From JTS-AC122 sp050246015 (lineage in GTDB: Bacteria; Planctomycetota; Phycisphaerae; Phycisphaerales; UBA1924): a stretch of 64,000 bases of DNA. Each line of letters begins with the position of its first letter. Position 1 is the first letter of the stretch. Made by a program: the position numbers and the translations under genes. Location: assembly GCA_050246015.1 (NCBI GenBank), contig JBFWWU010000004.1:124001-188000 (forward strand). The letters run 5' to 3'. The notes under the pieces were generated by a model. That model saw only the letters and a program-made list of their open reading frames with translations. It made no database searches and was not told where the DNA came from. Of the stretch, positions 51,186 to 59,599 are shown in pieces.

Positions 51186-51983
51186 TCAATGTCGCCACAG
51201 CGCTCGCCGACGTTTGCCACACGACGCCCAAATCGCCCCCATGACCAGCACCGCCGATCCCGGCGCCGGAGTCGCGAAGACCTCAAGAGTGCATTCAAAC
51301 GCCCGCGGCGCCAGCGGGAACGGCGCATACGTGATGGAACCGACCGCGTCGTCGGCGGGGTCCGACGGGTCGCCGCAGTCAGGAGGGTTGGCGGTCCCCA
51401 CCACCAGCCACCGGTCCGCCGCGACAAGGTTGCCCGCGAACGTGACGGCGTAGTCCAGCGCGCCGGGATTGGGATCAACCGTGATTTCGTACGTCGAAAC
51501 GAACGTGTTCCGGCCTCGCACGCCCGGCTCGGGTGGCGGCGGTGCCTCACCGTTGGAATCGCAGTGCCACAGCGGCGACTGCGTGCCCAGGGTGTTGTCA
51601 ACATCCGTCAGCATCTCGAACGGGTCCTCCGCCGGAACGCCGTTGGCTCCTTGCGACGCGGGCGCGAAGTTGAACGGCGCCAGCCGCCCGGGCGTCCGAG
51701 ATTCGTTCGAGTTCCCCGCCGGGCCGGAGACCATGATCGTCCCCACATTCCACCCCAGGTAGCCCCCCATCGGCGCGGGCCCGTCGGCGTCGTCAAATAC
51801 GCCGAACTGGATGCGGATCCGATGCGCCCCTCCATCCAGCGCACTGAGCTGGTTCCCCGGCAGCGGGGTGTCCACATTGCCGACCCGCTCGACAAACCGG
51901 CACCGAAACTCCCACGCGCTCGCGGCTCGTTCCATCCCCGTCGCCGCCAAGAGTGCGGCAAGGCACGCCATCTGGTCTTTCAT
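51186..51983 (-). CDS. Secreted protein with PEP-CTERM-like sorting tail
   Basis: The 265-residue product has a signal peptide (MKDQMACLAALLAATGMERAASA) and a beta-rich body with GYLGWNVGTIMVSG and VSTYEITVDPNPGALDYAVTF. The end reads TPAPGSAVLVMGAIWASCGKRR: Pro-Ala-Pro, a short hydrophobic stretch and an Arg/Lys cluster. This fits the PEP-CTERM/exosortase sorting signal as seen in planctomycetes ('PAPG' variant). It is the only such tail seen in this window. GGGAGAG precedes the ATG at 51983. Confidence 0.75.
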   Translation of the reverse strand: MKDQMACLAALLAATGMERAASAWEFRCRFVERVGNVDTPLPGNQLSALDGGAHRIRIQFGVFDDADGPAPMGGYLGWNVGTIMVSGPAGNSNESRTPGRLAPFNFAPASQGANGVPAEDPFEMLTDVDNTLGTQSPLWHCDSNGEAPPPPEPGVRGRNTFVSTYEITVDPNPGALDYAVTFAGNLVAADRWLVVGTANPPDCGDPSDPADDAVGSITYAPFPLAPRAFECTLEVFATPAPGSAVLVMGAIWASCGKRRRALWRH

Positions 51984-52295
51984 GGCTCTCTCCCATCTTG
52001 TGCCACATGCCCTCTTGCACAGCCAATCTACCCCACCGTTCCCTCGCTGCCACTCAACAACGCGCGATCCCCGAAAAATTGCCTCCACTCGCTCCAACTT
52101 CAGGTAAATGCGACTTGCCGCGGAAATCCGTCAGCCCTCTGCCTCCAGACCATCGCACTCTTGGCATCGGCGTCAGCCCGATTCCAAACGGCCCACGTCT
52201 CGGCGGCGCCGCCCAGAACGACCAGGGGGCCGCCGCCAGTCCTCGTCCCGCGGCTCGAACCACACCACGTCCCCGACATCTCGAAAGGAACCATC
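51984..52295. other. 312-bp divergent intergenic region
   Basis: This separates the PEP-CTERM gene (minus) from the dockerin gene (plus). Apart from their ribosome-binding sites I see no clear promoter pair, repeat or small gene in it. Confidence 0.4.
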
Positions 52296-53996
52296 ATGCT
52301 TCGCGACGTCCTGACCAACTCGATTCGATTGGCTGTCTCGGCCGCACTCGGATTGCTCGGTGCCGCCTCCAGTGCCACTGCCCAGACCGCAGAGCCACGC
52401 GGCGGCGGCGCGGTCGGCTTCAACGTCGATATGAACCGAACCGTCGGCACCGGCTCCGGCGTCCCCTCAGCCTCTTACGGCGCTGCCTCCGGCCAAGCCG
52501 GCTTCTGGAATAACTTCATCGTGGGGGGCGCGTCCACCATCTCCCTCAGCGGCCTCACCGGCGCGCCCTCCGGCGTCTCCCTCACCCGCGTCGCCGGCGC
52601 CGGCATCCAATCAGGCTGCCCCGGCGGCACCATCCCCCTTGATTTCTCCAGGCTCATGTGCGACTACGACTACGCCGTCGCCGGCGTCGTCAACCCCGTC
52701 GAGTACCGCTTCGACAACCTCCTCCCCGGCGGGTACGCCGTCATCACCTACGCCGGCCGCGCCGACAATGCCGCTACCTTCCAGACCCAACTCTGGATCA
52801 ACAACACCTTCGTCGGCCAGGACAACATCACCGGCCCCGTCACCGGCGGTACCTTCACCCTCGGTGTCACTCACACCCAGCGCAATGTCACCATCTCTCC
52901 CGGCGACTCGCTCCGAGTCATCGCACGCGACAACAGCGGCGAGTTCGGCGACCCCGTCTCCATCGCCGGTATCCAGTTGATCCGCGTCGCCGATCCCATC
53001 GCGAATATCGCCTCGCCCGCTCCGTTCGCTTGTGTCTGCCCGCCCGTGACGATCACCGGCACCGCCTCCGGAGCCGGCTTCGCCGGCTACTTCCTCGAGT
53101 TCTCCCCGACCGGCGGCGACCCCTGGTCCCTCATCGCCAGCGGCGCGAATCCCGTCGTCAACGGCACCCTCGCCACTTGGGATCCCGCCCTCCCCGAAGG
53201 ATACTACGTCCTGCGCCTCACCGTTCAGAACACCTCCGGCGGCAACAGCACCGCTGTCCTGGTCGTGTACCTCAACTCGGCCATGAACCCCGTCTCCATC
53301 AACGCGCCCGGAACCAGCCAGGTCCTCGGTGGAACCGTCTGCTTCGACGGCACCGTCTGGGACCAGTGCGGCTCCACCTACGTCATCGAGTATCGCTCAA
53401 GCAGCGGGTACCTGCCCGTCGATCCCGCCATGCCCTCCTACCCGGGCCAACTCATCAACCTCGGCCTTGGTTCCTGGAACACCTCATCCGGCCCGGCCGC
53501 CGTCTCCGACGGCCAGTACGACGTCCGCGTGGTCGGCACCAACGACTGCGGCGACTCGGCCAACGCCACCCGACGCATCATCATCGACAACACCCCGCCG
53601 ACCGCCGAAATCACCTCCCCAAGGAACTGCTCCGCGGTCTCGGGCTCCGTCACCATCCGCGGCACCGCCAGCGACGCCAACCTCGCCGGGTGGGCCGTCC
53701 AGTACGTCGGCGGCAGCACCAACCAGTGGACCACGATCAACTCCGACACGCGAGACGTGATCAACGGCGTGCTTGCTGAGTGGGACACCTCCAGGCTCGA
53801 ACCGTGCTGCTACGCCATCCGCCTCATCGTCACCGACCAGGCCCTGGTCGACTGCACTCCCAACTCGCACCTCTCCGAGTTCGTCGTGCTCGTCGATCTC
53901 TCCGACGGCTGCACCGCCGACTTCAACGGCGATGGCATCGTGAACAGCCAGGACTACTTCGACTTCCTCGTCGCATTCTTCTCGGGCTGCCCGTAG
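52296..53996 (+). CDS. Secreted protein with Ig-like repeats and short GC-type dockerin
   Basis: The 566-residue product has a signal peptide (AALGLLGAASSATAQT). The first 230 residues form a beta-rich domain (GAVGFNVDMNRTVGTGSG, LPGGYAVITYAGRADNAATF). Then come three related Ig-like units of about 95 residues with 'ITGTASG..FAGYFLEFSPTGG', 'VCFDGTVWDQCGSTYVIEYRSS' and 'TIRGTASDANLAGWAVQYVGG'. The last 30 residues are a single dockerin repeat (NSQDYFDFLVAFFSGCP). The frame is open upstream, but the ATG at 52296 has AAAGGA and starts the signal peptide. It is probably a surface-bound binding protein. Confidence 0.78.
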   Translation: MLRDVLTNSIRLAVSAALGLLGAASSATAQTAEPRGGGAVGFNVDMNRTVGTGSGVPSASYGAASGQAGFWNNFIVGGASTISLSGLTGAPSGVSLTRVAGAGIQSGCPGGTIPLDFSRLMCDYDYAVAGVVNPVEYRFDNLLPGGYAVITYAGRADNAATFQTQLWINNTFVGQDNITGPVTGGTFTLGVTHTQRNVTISPGDSLRVIARDNSGEFGDPVSIAGIQLIRVADPIANIASPAPFACVCPPVTITGTASGAGFAGYFLEFSPTGGDPWSLIASGANPVVNGTLATWDPALPEGYYVLRLTVQNTSGGNSTAVLVVYLNSAMNPVSINAPGTSQVLGGTVCFDGTVWDQCGSTYVIEYRSSSGYLPVDPAMPSYPGQLINLGLGSWNTSSGPAAVSDGQYDVRVVGTNDCGDSANATRRIIIDNTPPTAEITSPRNCSAVSGSVTIRGTASDANLAGWAVQYVGGSTNQWTTINSDTRDVINGVLAEWDTSRLEPCCYAIRLIVTDQALVDCTPNSHLSEFVVLVDLSDGCTADFNGDGIVNSQDYFDFLVAFFSGCP

Positions 53997-54182
53997 CGCC
54001 AGCCCGGCCTGAGTATCTCCCCGCTTTTCTCGCGCACGCGGCGCTTTGCTCCCATTGCGGATCAAAGCGCCGCGTCTACGCGCACGCCCTCTCCGTTCCC
54101 GCCGTCGTCCATCCCGCGCTAACCTTGATCAGGCCGACTCACCGGCATGGGCTCCGGCTGGGGTCATCACACTGGAGGCAGG

Positions 54183-55364
54183 ATGCCACGATTCCCCAAG
54201 CGTTCCACACTGATCGCCATCGCCGGCGCGGCGTTCGCCTGCGACGCCGCCGTCGCCCAGACCGGAACCGGATTCACCATCAGCGACGGCGACACCTTCT
54301 TCACCCAGGGCAACAGCCCGTCGGGATCCAGCGGGCCCACGGGCACCGGCGCCGCCGGCGCCAGTTTCCGGGTCGCCGGCGCCGCCGCCACCGACCATGT
54401 CTTCCAGCACTGGTGGTGGTACCGCATCAACGGCGCCGACACCCGCGAGTTCGCTCTGGCTAACGCGGCCGGAACAACCGTCACCGCAAACATGGCGGTC
54501 ACCACCTGGACCTACCCCTCCTTCACCGTGCAACTCACGTATCTCGTCACCGACGCCGGCGAGTCCGCCGGCCGCATGCACGAGACCCTGCGCATCACCA
54601 ACACCTCCGCCTCGATGTTGTCCATGGCGCTCTTCAACTACACCGACTTTGATCTGAACCAGACCTCGTCGCTGGACTCGGCGACGCTGGGAATGTGCCC
54701 GACCGTCATACGCTTGTCGGAGAGCCCCACGACCGCCGAGTTCGAGGGGTACGGCGCCAATGCCTACGCCGTCGCGATCTTCGCCTCGCTCCGTATCGCC
54801 CTGTCCGACGCGGCGGTGACGAACCTGGCCAACACCGGCCTCCCGTTCGGGCCCGCGGATTTTACCGGCGCCATGCAATGGAACCGCATGATCGCTCCGG
54901 GCGCGACGACCGTCATCGAACTCGAACTCCGCTTGAACCTCGCCGACGCCGTCGGCGCCTGCTGCCTCCCCGACGGTACGTGCATGTTCACCTCGGTCGG
55001 CTGCTGCCGGGAGATGGGCGGCGTCTACCGCGGCGACGGCATCGCCTGCGCGGACATCGCCTGCGTCGGCGCCTGCTGCATGAGCCGGTGCTCCTGCGCC
55101 GTCATGATGCCCGCCGCCTGCGCCGCCGCGGGTGGAACATACCAGGGCGACGGCACCACCTGCGGCGCCGCGGCCTGCTTCCCCCGGCCCGCCTGCCCCT
55201 GCAACTGGAACGCCAACGAAGCCTTGGACAGCCAGGATTTCTTCGACTTCATCGCCGACCTCTTCGAGGGCCGCGCCGACTATAACTGCGACTCGCTCGT
55301 CAACAGCCAGGACTTCTTCGACTTCATCGCGTGCCTGCTCGACGCCCCCTCGGGTTGCCCCTGA
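54183..55364 (+). CDS. Secreted protein with GACC Cys repeats and GC-type dockerin
   Basis: The 393-residue product has a signal peptide ending near AVAQT. A beta-sandwich domain spans about 30-265. Next come two Cys-rich units of the planctomycete type 'GACCLPDGTC...CC..MGGVYRGDGIAC' and 'GACCMSRCSC...CAAAGGTYQGDGTTC', which probably form small disulphide modules. The end is a two-repeat dockerin (SQDFFDFIADLF, SQDFFDFIACLL, ending SGCP). CTGGAGG precedes the ATG at 54183. The next gene ends 5 bases away on the other strand. Confidence 0.8.
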   Translation: MPRFPKRSTLIAIAGAAFACDAAVAQTGTGFTISDGDTFFTQGNSPSGSSGPTGTGAAGASFRVAGAAATDHVFQHWWWYRINGADTREFALANAAGTTVTANMAVTTWTYPSFTVQLTYLVTDAGESAGRMHETLRITNTSASMLSMALFNYTDFDLNQTSSLDSATLGMCPTVIRLSESPTTAEFEGYGANAYAVAIFASLRIALSDAAVTNLANTGLPFGPADFTGAMQWNRMIAPGATTVIELELRLNLADAVGACCLPDGTCMFTSVGCCREMGGVYRGDGIACADIACVGACCMSRCSCAVMMPAACAAAGGTYQGDGTTCGAAACFPRPACPCNWNANEALDSQDFFDFIADLFEGRADYNCDSLVNSQDFFDFIACLLDAPSGCP

Positions 55365-55368
55365 CGCT

Positions 55369-56631
55369 CTAGCGCTGATCGCGGTGGTATTCCTTCCCGC
55401 CCCACACCACCGGTCGATTCCTCTCGTAGTTCCGCGCGGCTTCGCGCAGCAGCCCCGCCACCAGCCACCCGCCCACCACCGACGCCGGCGACGCCCACAC
55501 CGGTGTCCTGCCCAGTCGATACACCAGGCTCATCGCCCCAAGCCAGGCGATCAGGCCCGACGATCCGGCCAGCAGCGCCGCCCCGACGGCCACGTCGCGC
55601 CCCGACTCCGGCGCCGCCACCCACAACCCCGCTCCCATCACCGCCGTCCCCAGTGACGCCAGCGGCAGCACGCACATGAACAGCACTACCACCCAGGCGG
55701 ACCGCCTGAGCCGATCGGGCTTGCGACTCGCGCACTCGCCGTAGATCCGAAGCCACCCGCGGCGGAATCGGTCCCATTCTTCATACATCCGGCAACGCAG
55801 CAGGTCACCCGAGAAATAGAAACCGCACCGATGCCCGGCGCGCGAGAACGTCCGCGCCAGCCAGACATCTTCCAGCACCTCCGTCATCACCGCGCGATGC
55901 CCGCCCAGCGCTTCGTACACGACGCGCTTGACGAGTATGAACTGACCATTCGCGAACGGGCGCGGGTGGACGCGGTCGTTGGCCCGGTACAGCGGGTACT
56001 GACGCAGGAGTTCGAACCCCGCCACCGGCTGCGCGATCAACTCGAACCAACGCTCCGACGTCAGAGTGCTCAGCACGCTCAGTAGGTCGTCCCCGCGCTG
56101 CCGCATCAGTGACACCGCCGCCGTGATGCAGTTCGGCGCGGGTATCGTGTCGGCGTCCAGAAACAGCAGCAGGTCCGCGCTCCGCGCCGCCTCCGCCGTG
56201 CTCACCGCGGTGTGCAGCGCATGCACCTTCCCCACCCACGGCTCCGGGCATTCCGTGATCCGCAGCACCGAGATCCGCGGATCGCTCCCGCTCCCTTCCC
56301 GGATAATCGCCTCCGTCCGGTCCGTGCACCGGTCCAGCGCATACACGACGCTCAGTCGGCCGTAGTCCTGCTCCAGCATCGCGCCCAGATTCATCGCGAT
56401 CACGCGCTCCTCATTGTGTGCCGGGATCACCACGCACACCGCCGGCTCCGGCGTCCCCGGGGTAGGGGGGAGCCCCGTGCTCGTCGCACCGGTGCCCGTG
56501 AGTCCATCGCGCAGCGACGGGATGCACACCATCGTCCGCAGAATATGGAATGCGGTGATGAGCCAGCAGATCGCCGTCGTCGCCGAAACGGCGACACATG
56601 CCCAGAGCAGGATGGCCAGAGCGATGTGCAT
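55369..56631 (-). CDS. Membrane glycosyltransferase family 2 (HpnB-like)
   Basis: The 420-residue protein has one N-terminal and about three C-terminal membrane segments around a GT-A catalytic domain: VVIPAHNEERVIAMNLGAM, DRCTDRTEAII, LLLFLDADTIPAP (DxD-like), and VLEDVWLARTF, HRCGFYFSGDLLRCRMY. The pattern is like the hopene-associated glycosyltransferase HpnB and carotenoid glycosyltransferases. It transfers a sugar from a nucleotide donor to a lipid or polymer; the acceptor is unknown. A GTG at 56664 would add 11 residues; I prefer the ATG at 56631. It diverges from nnrE. Confidence 0.85.
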   Translation of the reverse strand: MHIALAILLWACVAVSATTAICWLITAFHILRTMVCIPSLRDGLTGTGATSTGLPPTPGTPEPAVCVVIPAHNEERVIAMNLGAMLEQDYGRLSVVYALDRCTDRTEAIIREGSGSDPRISVLRITECPEPWVGKVHALHTAVSTAEAARSADLLLFLDADTIPAPNCITAAVSLMRQRGDDLLSVLSTLTSERWFELIAQPVAGFELLRQYPLYRANDRVHPRPFANGQFILVKRVVYEALGGHRAVMTEVLEDVWLARTFSRAGHRCGFYFSGDLLRCRMYEEWDRFRRGWLRIYGECASRKPDRLRRSAWVVVLFMCVLPLASLGTAVMGAGLWVAAPESGRDVAVGAALLAGSSGLIAWLGAMSLVYRLGRTPVWASPASVVGGWLVAGLLREAARNYERNRPVVWGGKEYHRDQR

Positions 56632-56685
56632 GCGGTGGTCGGAACGCCGTCTTCGCCGCAGCACGCTGCGTCGCCGTGTGGTTCA

Positions 56686-56691
56686 TACACT
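56686..56691 (+). promoter_or_regulatory. Candidate -10 element for leaderless nnrE mRNA
   Basis: TACACT lies 6 bases before the ATG at 56698. No Shine-Dalgarno sequence is present. Confidence 0.4.
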
Positions 56692-56697
56692 GTCGGG

Positions 56698-57663
56698 ATG
56701 GCGCGCCGAGAGGATATCACAACCGGTGACGGCGAGTTGGACGGGTTGTCGGGCAGGTGCGAGTTGTGGCCCGTCGGCACCTGCGCGGCCGACGACGATC
56801 AAACCGTCCCCGCGGGCTCCCACGTTTTTTCAGCCGCGTCCCTGCGAGAAATGGACCGCCTCGCGGTGGACGAGTTCGGCATGCCGACCGTCCTGCTCAT
56901 GGAGAACGCCGGAACCTGCCTAGCGGCCCACGCCAAATGCCTCCTGGCATTCTCCCCGTCCTCATCCGCGCGCGCGTTCCGCGTGCTGATCGTCGCCGGC
57001 AAGGGAAACAACGCCGGCGACGGCTTCGCCATGGCCCGCCACCTCTCAAATGCGGGTTGGCGCGTCGCGATCGTGCTCGCCGCCGCCCCCGACTCGTATC
57101 AAGGCGATGCACGCCTCCACCTGACCATCTGCGAGCGGATGCGCCTCCCGATCGTCACGGCACGCCAGGGGGGCGCCGCCGACGCAATCGAGCGCGCGGC
57201 CCGCGCCCTCGTCGAATCCGACGCCCCGAATCAAGCGGGTGGCCCGCCCCAAGTCGATCTGATCGTGGACGCCATCCTGGGGACCGGACTGACCGGCCCG
57301 GTCCGCGGGGTCGCGGGAGAGTTGATCCAAGGCATCAACGCCGCCCGGAATCAGAATTCCGACATCGGACCCCGGGTGCTGGCCGTTGACGTTCCGTCCG
57401 GGATGGATGCGGACACCGGAAGCCCCGCCGCGCCGGAGAGTCCGGTTGTGCGCGCGGATCTGACGGTCTCTCTGGTGGGACTCAAACCGGGTTATCTGAC
57501 ATTGGGCGCCCAGGAATACCTTGGCCGCGTGGTTGTGGGGGATATCGGCATGCCGGCGGCCTTGCTGTCCCGTTTCGCGCAGCGGCCCGCCGCGTGCAAG
57601 CGGCCGGGTGATGAGGCCGATAGAACCAAGCCCGCGCCCCGGGCGTATCGACGTGGGGAGTAA
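56698..57663 (+). CDS. nnrE: NAD(P)H-hydrate epimerase
   Basis: The 321-residue enzyme repairs damaged hydrated NAD(P)H by interconverting R and S epimers. The YjeF_N fold shows MPTVLLMENAG, VLIVAGKGNNAGDGFAMARHL (cofactor loop), DLIVDAILGTGLTGPVRG (catalytic Asp) and AVDVPSGMDADTGSP. An N-terminal extension of about 45 residues has no family match. The kinase domain NnrD, often fused in this family, is missing. The C-terminal 30 residues are basic and disordered. No Shine-Dalgarno sequence is present. A bifunctional nuclease gene follows after 91 bases. Confidence 0.92.
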   Translation: MARREDITTGDGELDGLSGRCELWPVGTCAADDDQTVPAGSHVFSAASLREMDRLAVDEFGMPTVLLMENAGTCLAAHAKCLLAFSPSSSARAFRVLIVAGKGNNAGDGFAMARHLSNAGWRVAIVLAAAPDSYQGDARLHLTICERMRLPIVTARQGGAADAIERAARALVESDAPNQAGGPPQVDLIVDAILGTGLTGPVRGVAGELIQGINAARNQNSDIGPRVLAVDVPSGMDADTGSPAAPESPVVRADLTVSLVGLKPGYLTLGAQEYLGRVVVGDIGMPAALLSRFAQRPAACKRPGDEADRTKPAPRAYRRGE

Positions 57664-57754
57664 ATGTTTCCGAACGAAGGCAAGCTCGATCGACTTGAAA
57701 TGGTTGACTCCCGGCGTGCCGATGGCAGGATATGGTTGTATCGGAGGGCCGCCG

Positions 57755-58264
57755 ATGGCTGTGCGCATGGAACTCTCGCGCATCCTGATCCGCGAACTCA
57801 ATGACTACCAGATCATTGAACTTCGCGAAGTCGCCCCGATTTCCGGCGATGTCGACGCCGACGGGGGCGACAAGAGCGACGGTGAACCTGGCAAACCCGG
57901 CGGCAACGGCGTCAAGCAGGAGTTCTCGCAGGTCGAGGGGGGGCGTGCCTTCCCCATCGTCATCGGTCTTCCCGAAGCGCAGGCCATCGAGCGGCGCCTC
58001 AAGGGCGCGCCCATCAAGCGTCCTCAGACGCACGACCTGCTGATGAACATCATCGAATCCCTCGGAGCAAAACTGGAATCGATCGCGATCAACGACCTGA
58101 GCGATCAGACGTTCTACGCCGTTCTGAACTTGCGCGACAAGTCGGGGAAACTGCTCGAGATCGACTCCCGGCCCAGCGACGCAATCGCCCTGGGGATCGC
58201 CAGCAATGTGCCGATCTACGTGGCCGAGCACGTGCTGGACGCCGTGCAAAAAGACGAGGAATAG
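57755..58264 (+). CDS. Bifunctional nuclease-domain protein (DUF151)
   Basis: The 169-residue protein shows the BFN domain: MELSRILIRELNDYQIIELREV, FPIVIGLPEAQAIERRL, THDLLMNIIESLGAKLESIAINDL and SRPSDAIALGIASNVPIYVAE. A Gly/Asp/Lys-rich insertion (about residues 32-60) separates the first strand from the IVIG segment. Homologues have nuclease activity or bind nucleic acids. GGAGG precedes the ATG at 57755. It is followed by the flagellar operon after about 260 bases. Confidence 0.88.
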   Translation: MAVRMELSRILIRELNDYQIIELREVAPISGDVDADGGDKSDGEPGKPGGNGVKQEFSQVEGGRAFPIVIGLPEAQAIERRLKGAPIKRPQTHDLLMNIIESLGAKLESIAINDLSDQTFYAVLNLRDKSGKLLEIDSRPSDAIALGIASNVPIYVAEHVLDAVQKDEE

Positions 58265-58446
58265 CGCCCGGCGCCGATCCGCGGCGCGCAGGCATCCTGC
58301 AACAGCCTGATTGGTGCGCATGAACCCGGCCGCGGGGGATCGGCATTTCCTGCGCCGGCGCCGCCTGATGCGCCGAGCCTGCGCGAGCACCGGCGCGCAC
58401 GGGGCCGGATTCCGCATGAACGGCCGTCATTGCACCGCCGGGCGCT

Positions 58447-58462
58447 TGGCACGGCGTTTGTG
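58447..58462 (+). promoter_or_regulatory. Candidate sigma-54 (-24/-12) promoter of the flagellar operon
   Basis: TGGCACG-GCGT-TTGTG matches the consensus TGGCACG-N4-TTGCW except at C of the -12 GC. The spacing of the -24 GG and -12 G is correct (12 bases). The start would be near 58473, about 55 bases before the small ORF at 58529. Confidence 0.45.
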
Positions 58463-58528
58463 GAAGGCCGCACACGTGGGCGGAGCACCACGAAGGGGCT
58501 GGGCAGGGAACACGCCGGAGTGCGCTGC

Positions 58529-58765
58529 ATGAGATATGTCGCGGGACATGCATGGAACTCGGGAGAACGGGATGCAGCCGAGGCGCTCGAACGCCTGGCG
58601 CGTGGATCGAAGCACCCGGCCCAGACGCCCGCCGCGACGATCGGTGCGATGATCGTGGGCCGCGCGTGGGAGTTGGCCGCGGCGAGCATGATGCACCCGC
58701 TCGCCGGGTCGGCGGACGCACCAAGTCCCCGGGTTTCACGCGCGGATGAAGGGGGTGCGGCGTGA
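58529..58765 (+). CDS. Small protein at the head of the flagellar operon
   Basis: The 78-residue frame reads MRYVAGHAWNSGERDAAEAL, then a helix ATIGAMIVGRAWELAAASMM, and a disordered tail. I do not recognise a family. It ends in a 4-base GTGA overlap with the flgF-type start and has GGAG 9 bases before its ATG, and a sigma-54-like promoter lies 67 bases upstream. These signs argue that it is translated and linked to the flagellar rod genes. It could be an assembly or export helper. It may begin earlier in the same frame (58430). Confidence 0.55.
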   Translation: MRYVAGHAWNSGERDAAEALERLARGSKHPAQTPAATIGAMIVGRAWELAAASMMHPLAGSADAPSPRVSRADEGGAA

Positions 58766-59547
58766 ACTACGGACTGAACATCTCGGCGTCGGGCGTCATG
58801 ACGAGCCTCTACCGGCAGAACGTCCTGTCGAACAACCTGGCCAACGTCGGGACGCCGGGCTTCAAGCCCGACTTGCCATACATCAAGCAGCGCGAGGCGG
58901 TCCGGCGTGAAGACGGCCTGATGAACCTCCCGTCCAATCGCCTGCTGGAGCGCCTGGGCGCTGGCGCGCTGCTCGGGTTCAATCGAACATCCAGCGCGCA
59001 AGGGGACCTCGAAGTCACCGGCAACCCGCTCGACGCGGCGATCCGCGGCGCGGGGTATTTCGTGGTCGAGGCGTCCGCACGAGACGGGGAAAAGCGCATC
59101 CGGCTGTCGCGCGACGGACGCTTCACGCTGAATGAAGAAGGAACGCTGGTGACGGCGGCGAGCGGGCTCGCGGTGCTCGATGAGTCCGGGCGCACGATCA
59201 CGATCGACCGGTCCGCGGGGCCTGTATCGATCGGCGGCGATGGGAGCATCTCGCAGGGCGGGCGTCCGCTCGCGCGGATCCAGGTGTCGCGCGTTCGCGG
59301 AGAGCCGCTGCTCAGGAAGATCGGAAACAACCTGTATGAGCCGACCAGTGCGCAGGTCCAGGCGATGGAGCCGGCAAGCGGCGTGCAGGTCGTGGGGGGG
59401 TCGATCGAGCGATCCGCCGTGGACCCGGTGCAGGCCATCATGGGGATCACGGATGCCGGGAACGCGGTGGCAAGCAACGCCAGGATGATCCAACTGCAGG
59501 ACGACATGATCGGGCGCGCCATCAACACCTTTGGACGCGTGGCCTGA
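58762..59547 (+). CDS. flgF: Flagellar basal-body rod protein FlgF
   Basis: The 261-residue protein has the rod-protein N-terminus (MNYGLNISASGVMTSLYRQNVLSNNLANVGTPGFKPD; given here as residues 1-37) and the matching C-terminal helix (ASGVQVVGGSIERSAVDPVQAIMGI) with RMIQLQDDMIGRAINTFGR. The middle has the D1-type beta-domain with GYFVVEA, the hallmark of FlgE/F/G proteins. Its length and position before flgG indicate FlgF. The GTG start overlaps the preceding stop. It is exported through the flagellar type III apparatus to build the proximal rod. Confidence 0.9.
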   Translation: MNYGLNISASGVMTSLYRQNVLSNNLANVGTPGFKPDLPYIKQREAVRREDGLMNLPSNRLLERLGAGALLGFNRTSSAQGDLEVTGNPLDAAIRGAGYFVVEASARDGEKRIRLSRDGRFTLNEEGTLVTAASGLAVLDESGRTITIDRSAGPVSIGGDGSISQGGRPLARIQVSRVRGEPLLRKIGNNLYEPTSAQVQAMEPASGVQVVGGSIERSAVDPVQAIMGITDAGNAVASNARMIQLQDDMIGRAINTFGRVA

Positions 59548-59599
59548 TGACCGGGGGGGCCCGGGCGTCGGCGAATCAAGAGAAGCAAGGAACCGCTGC

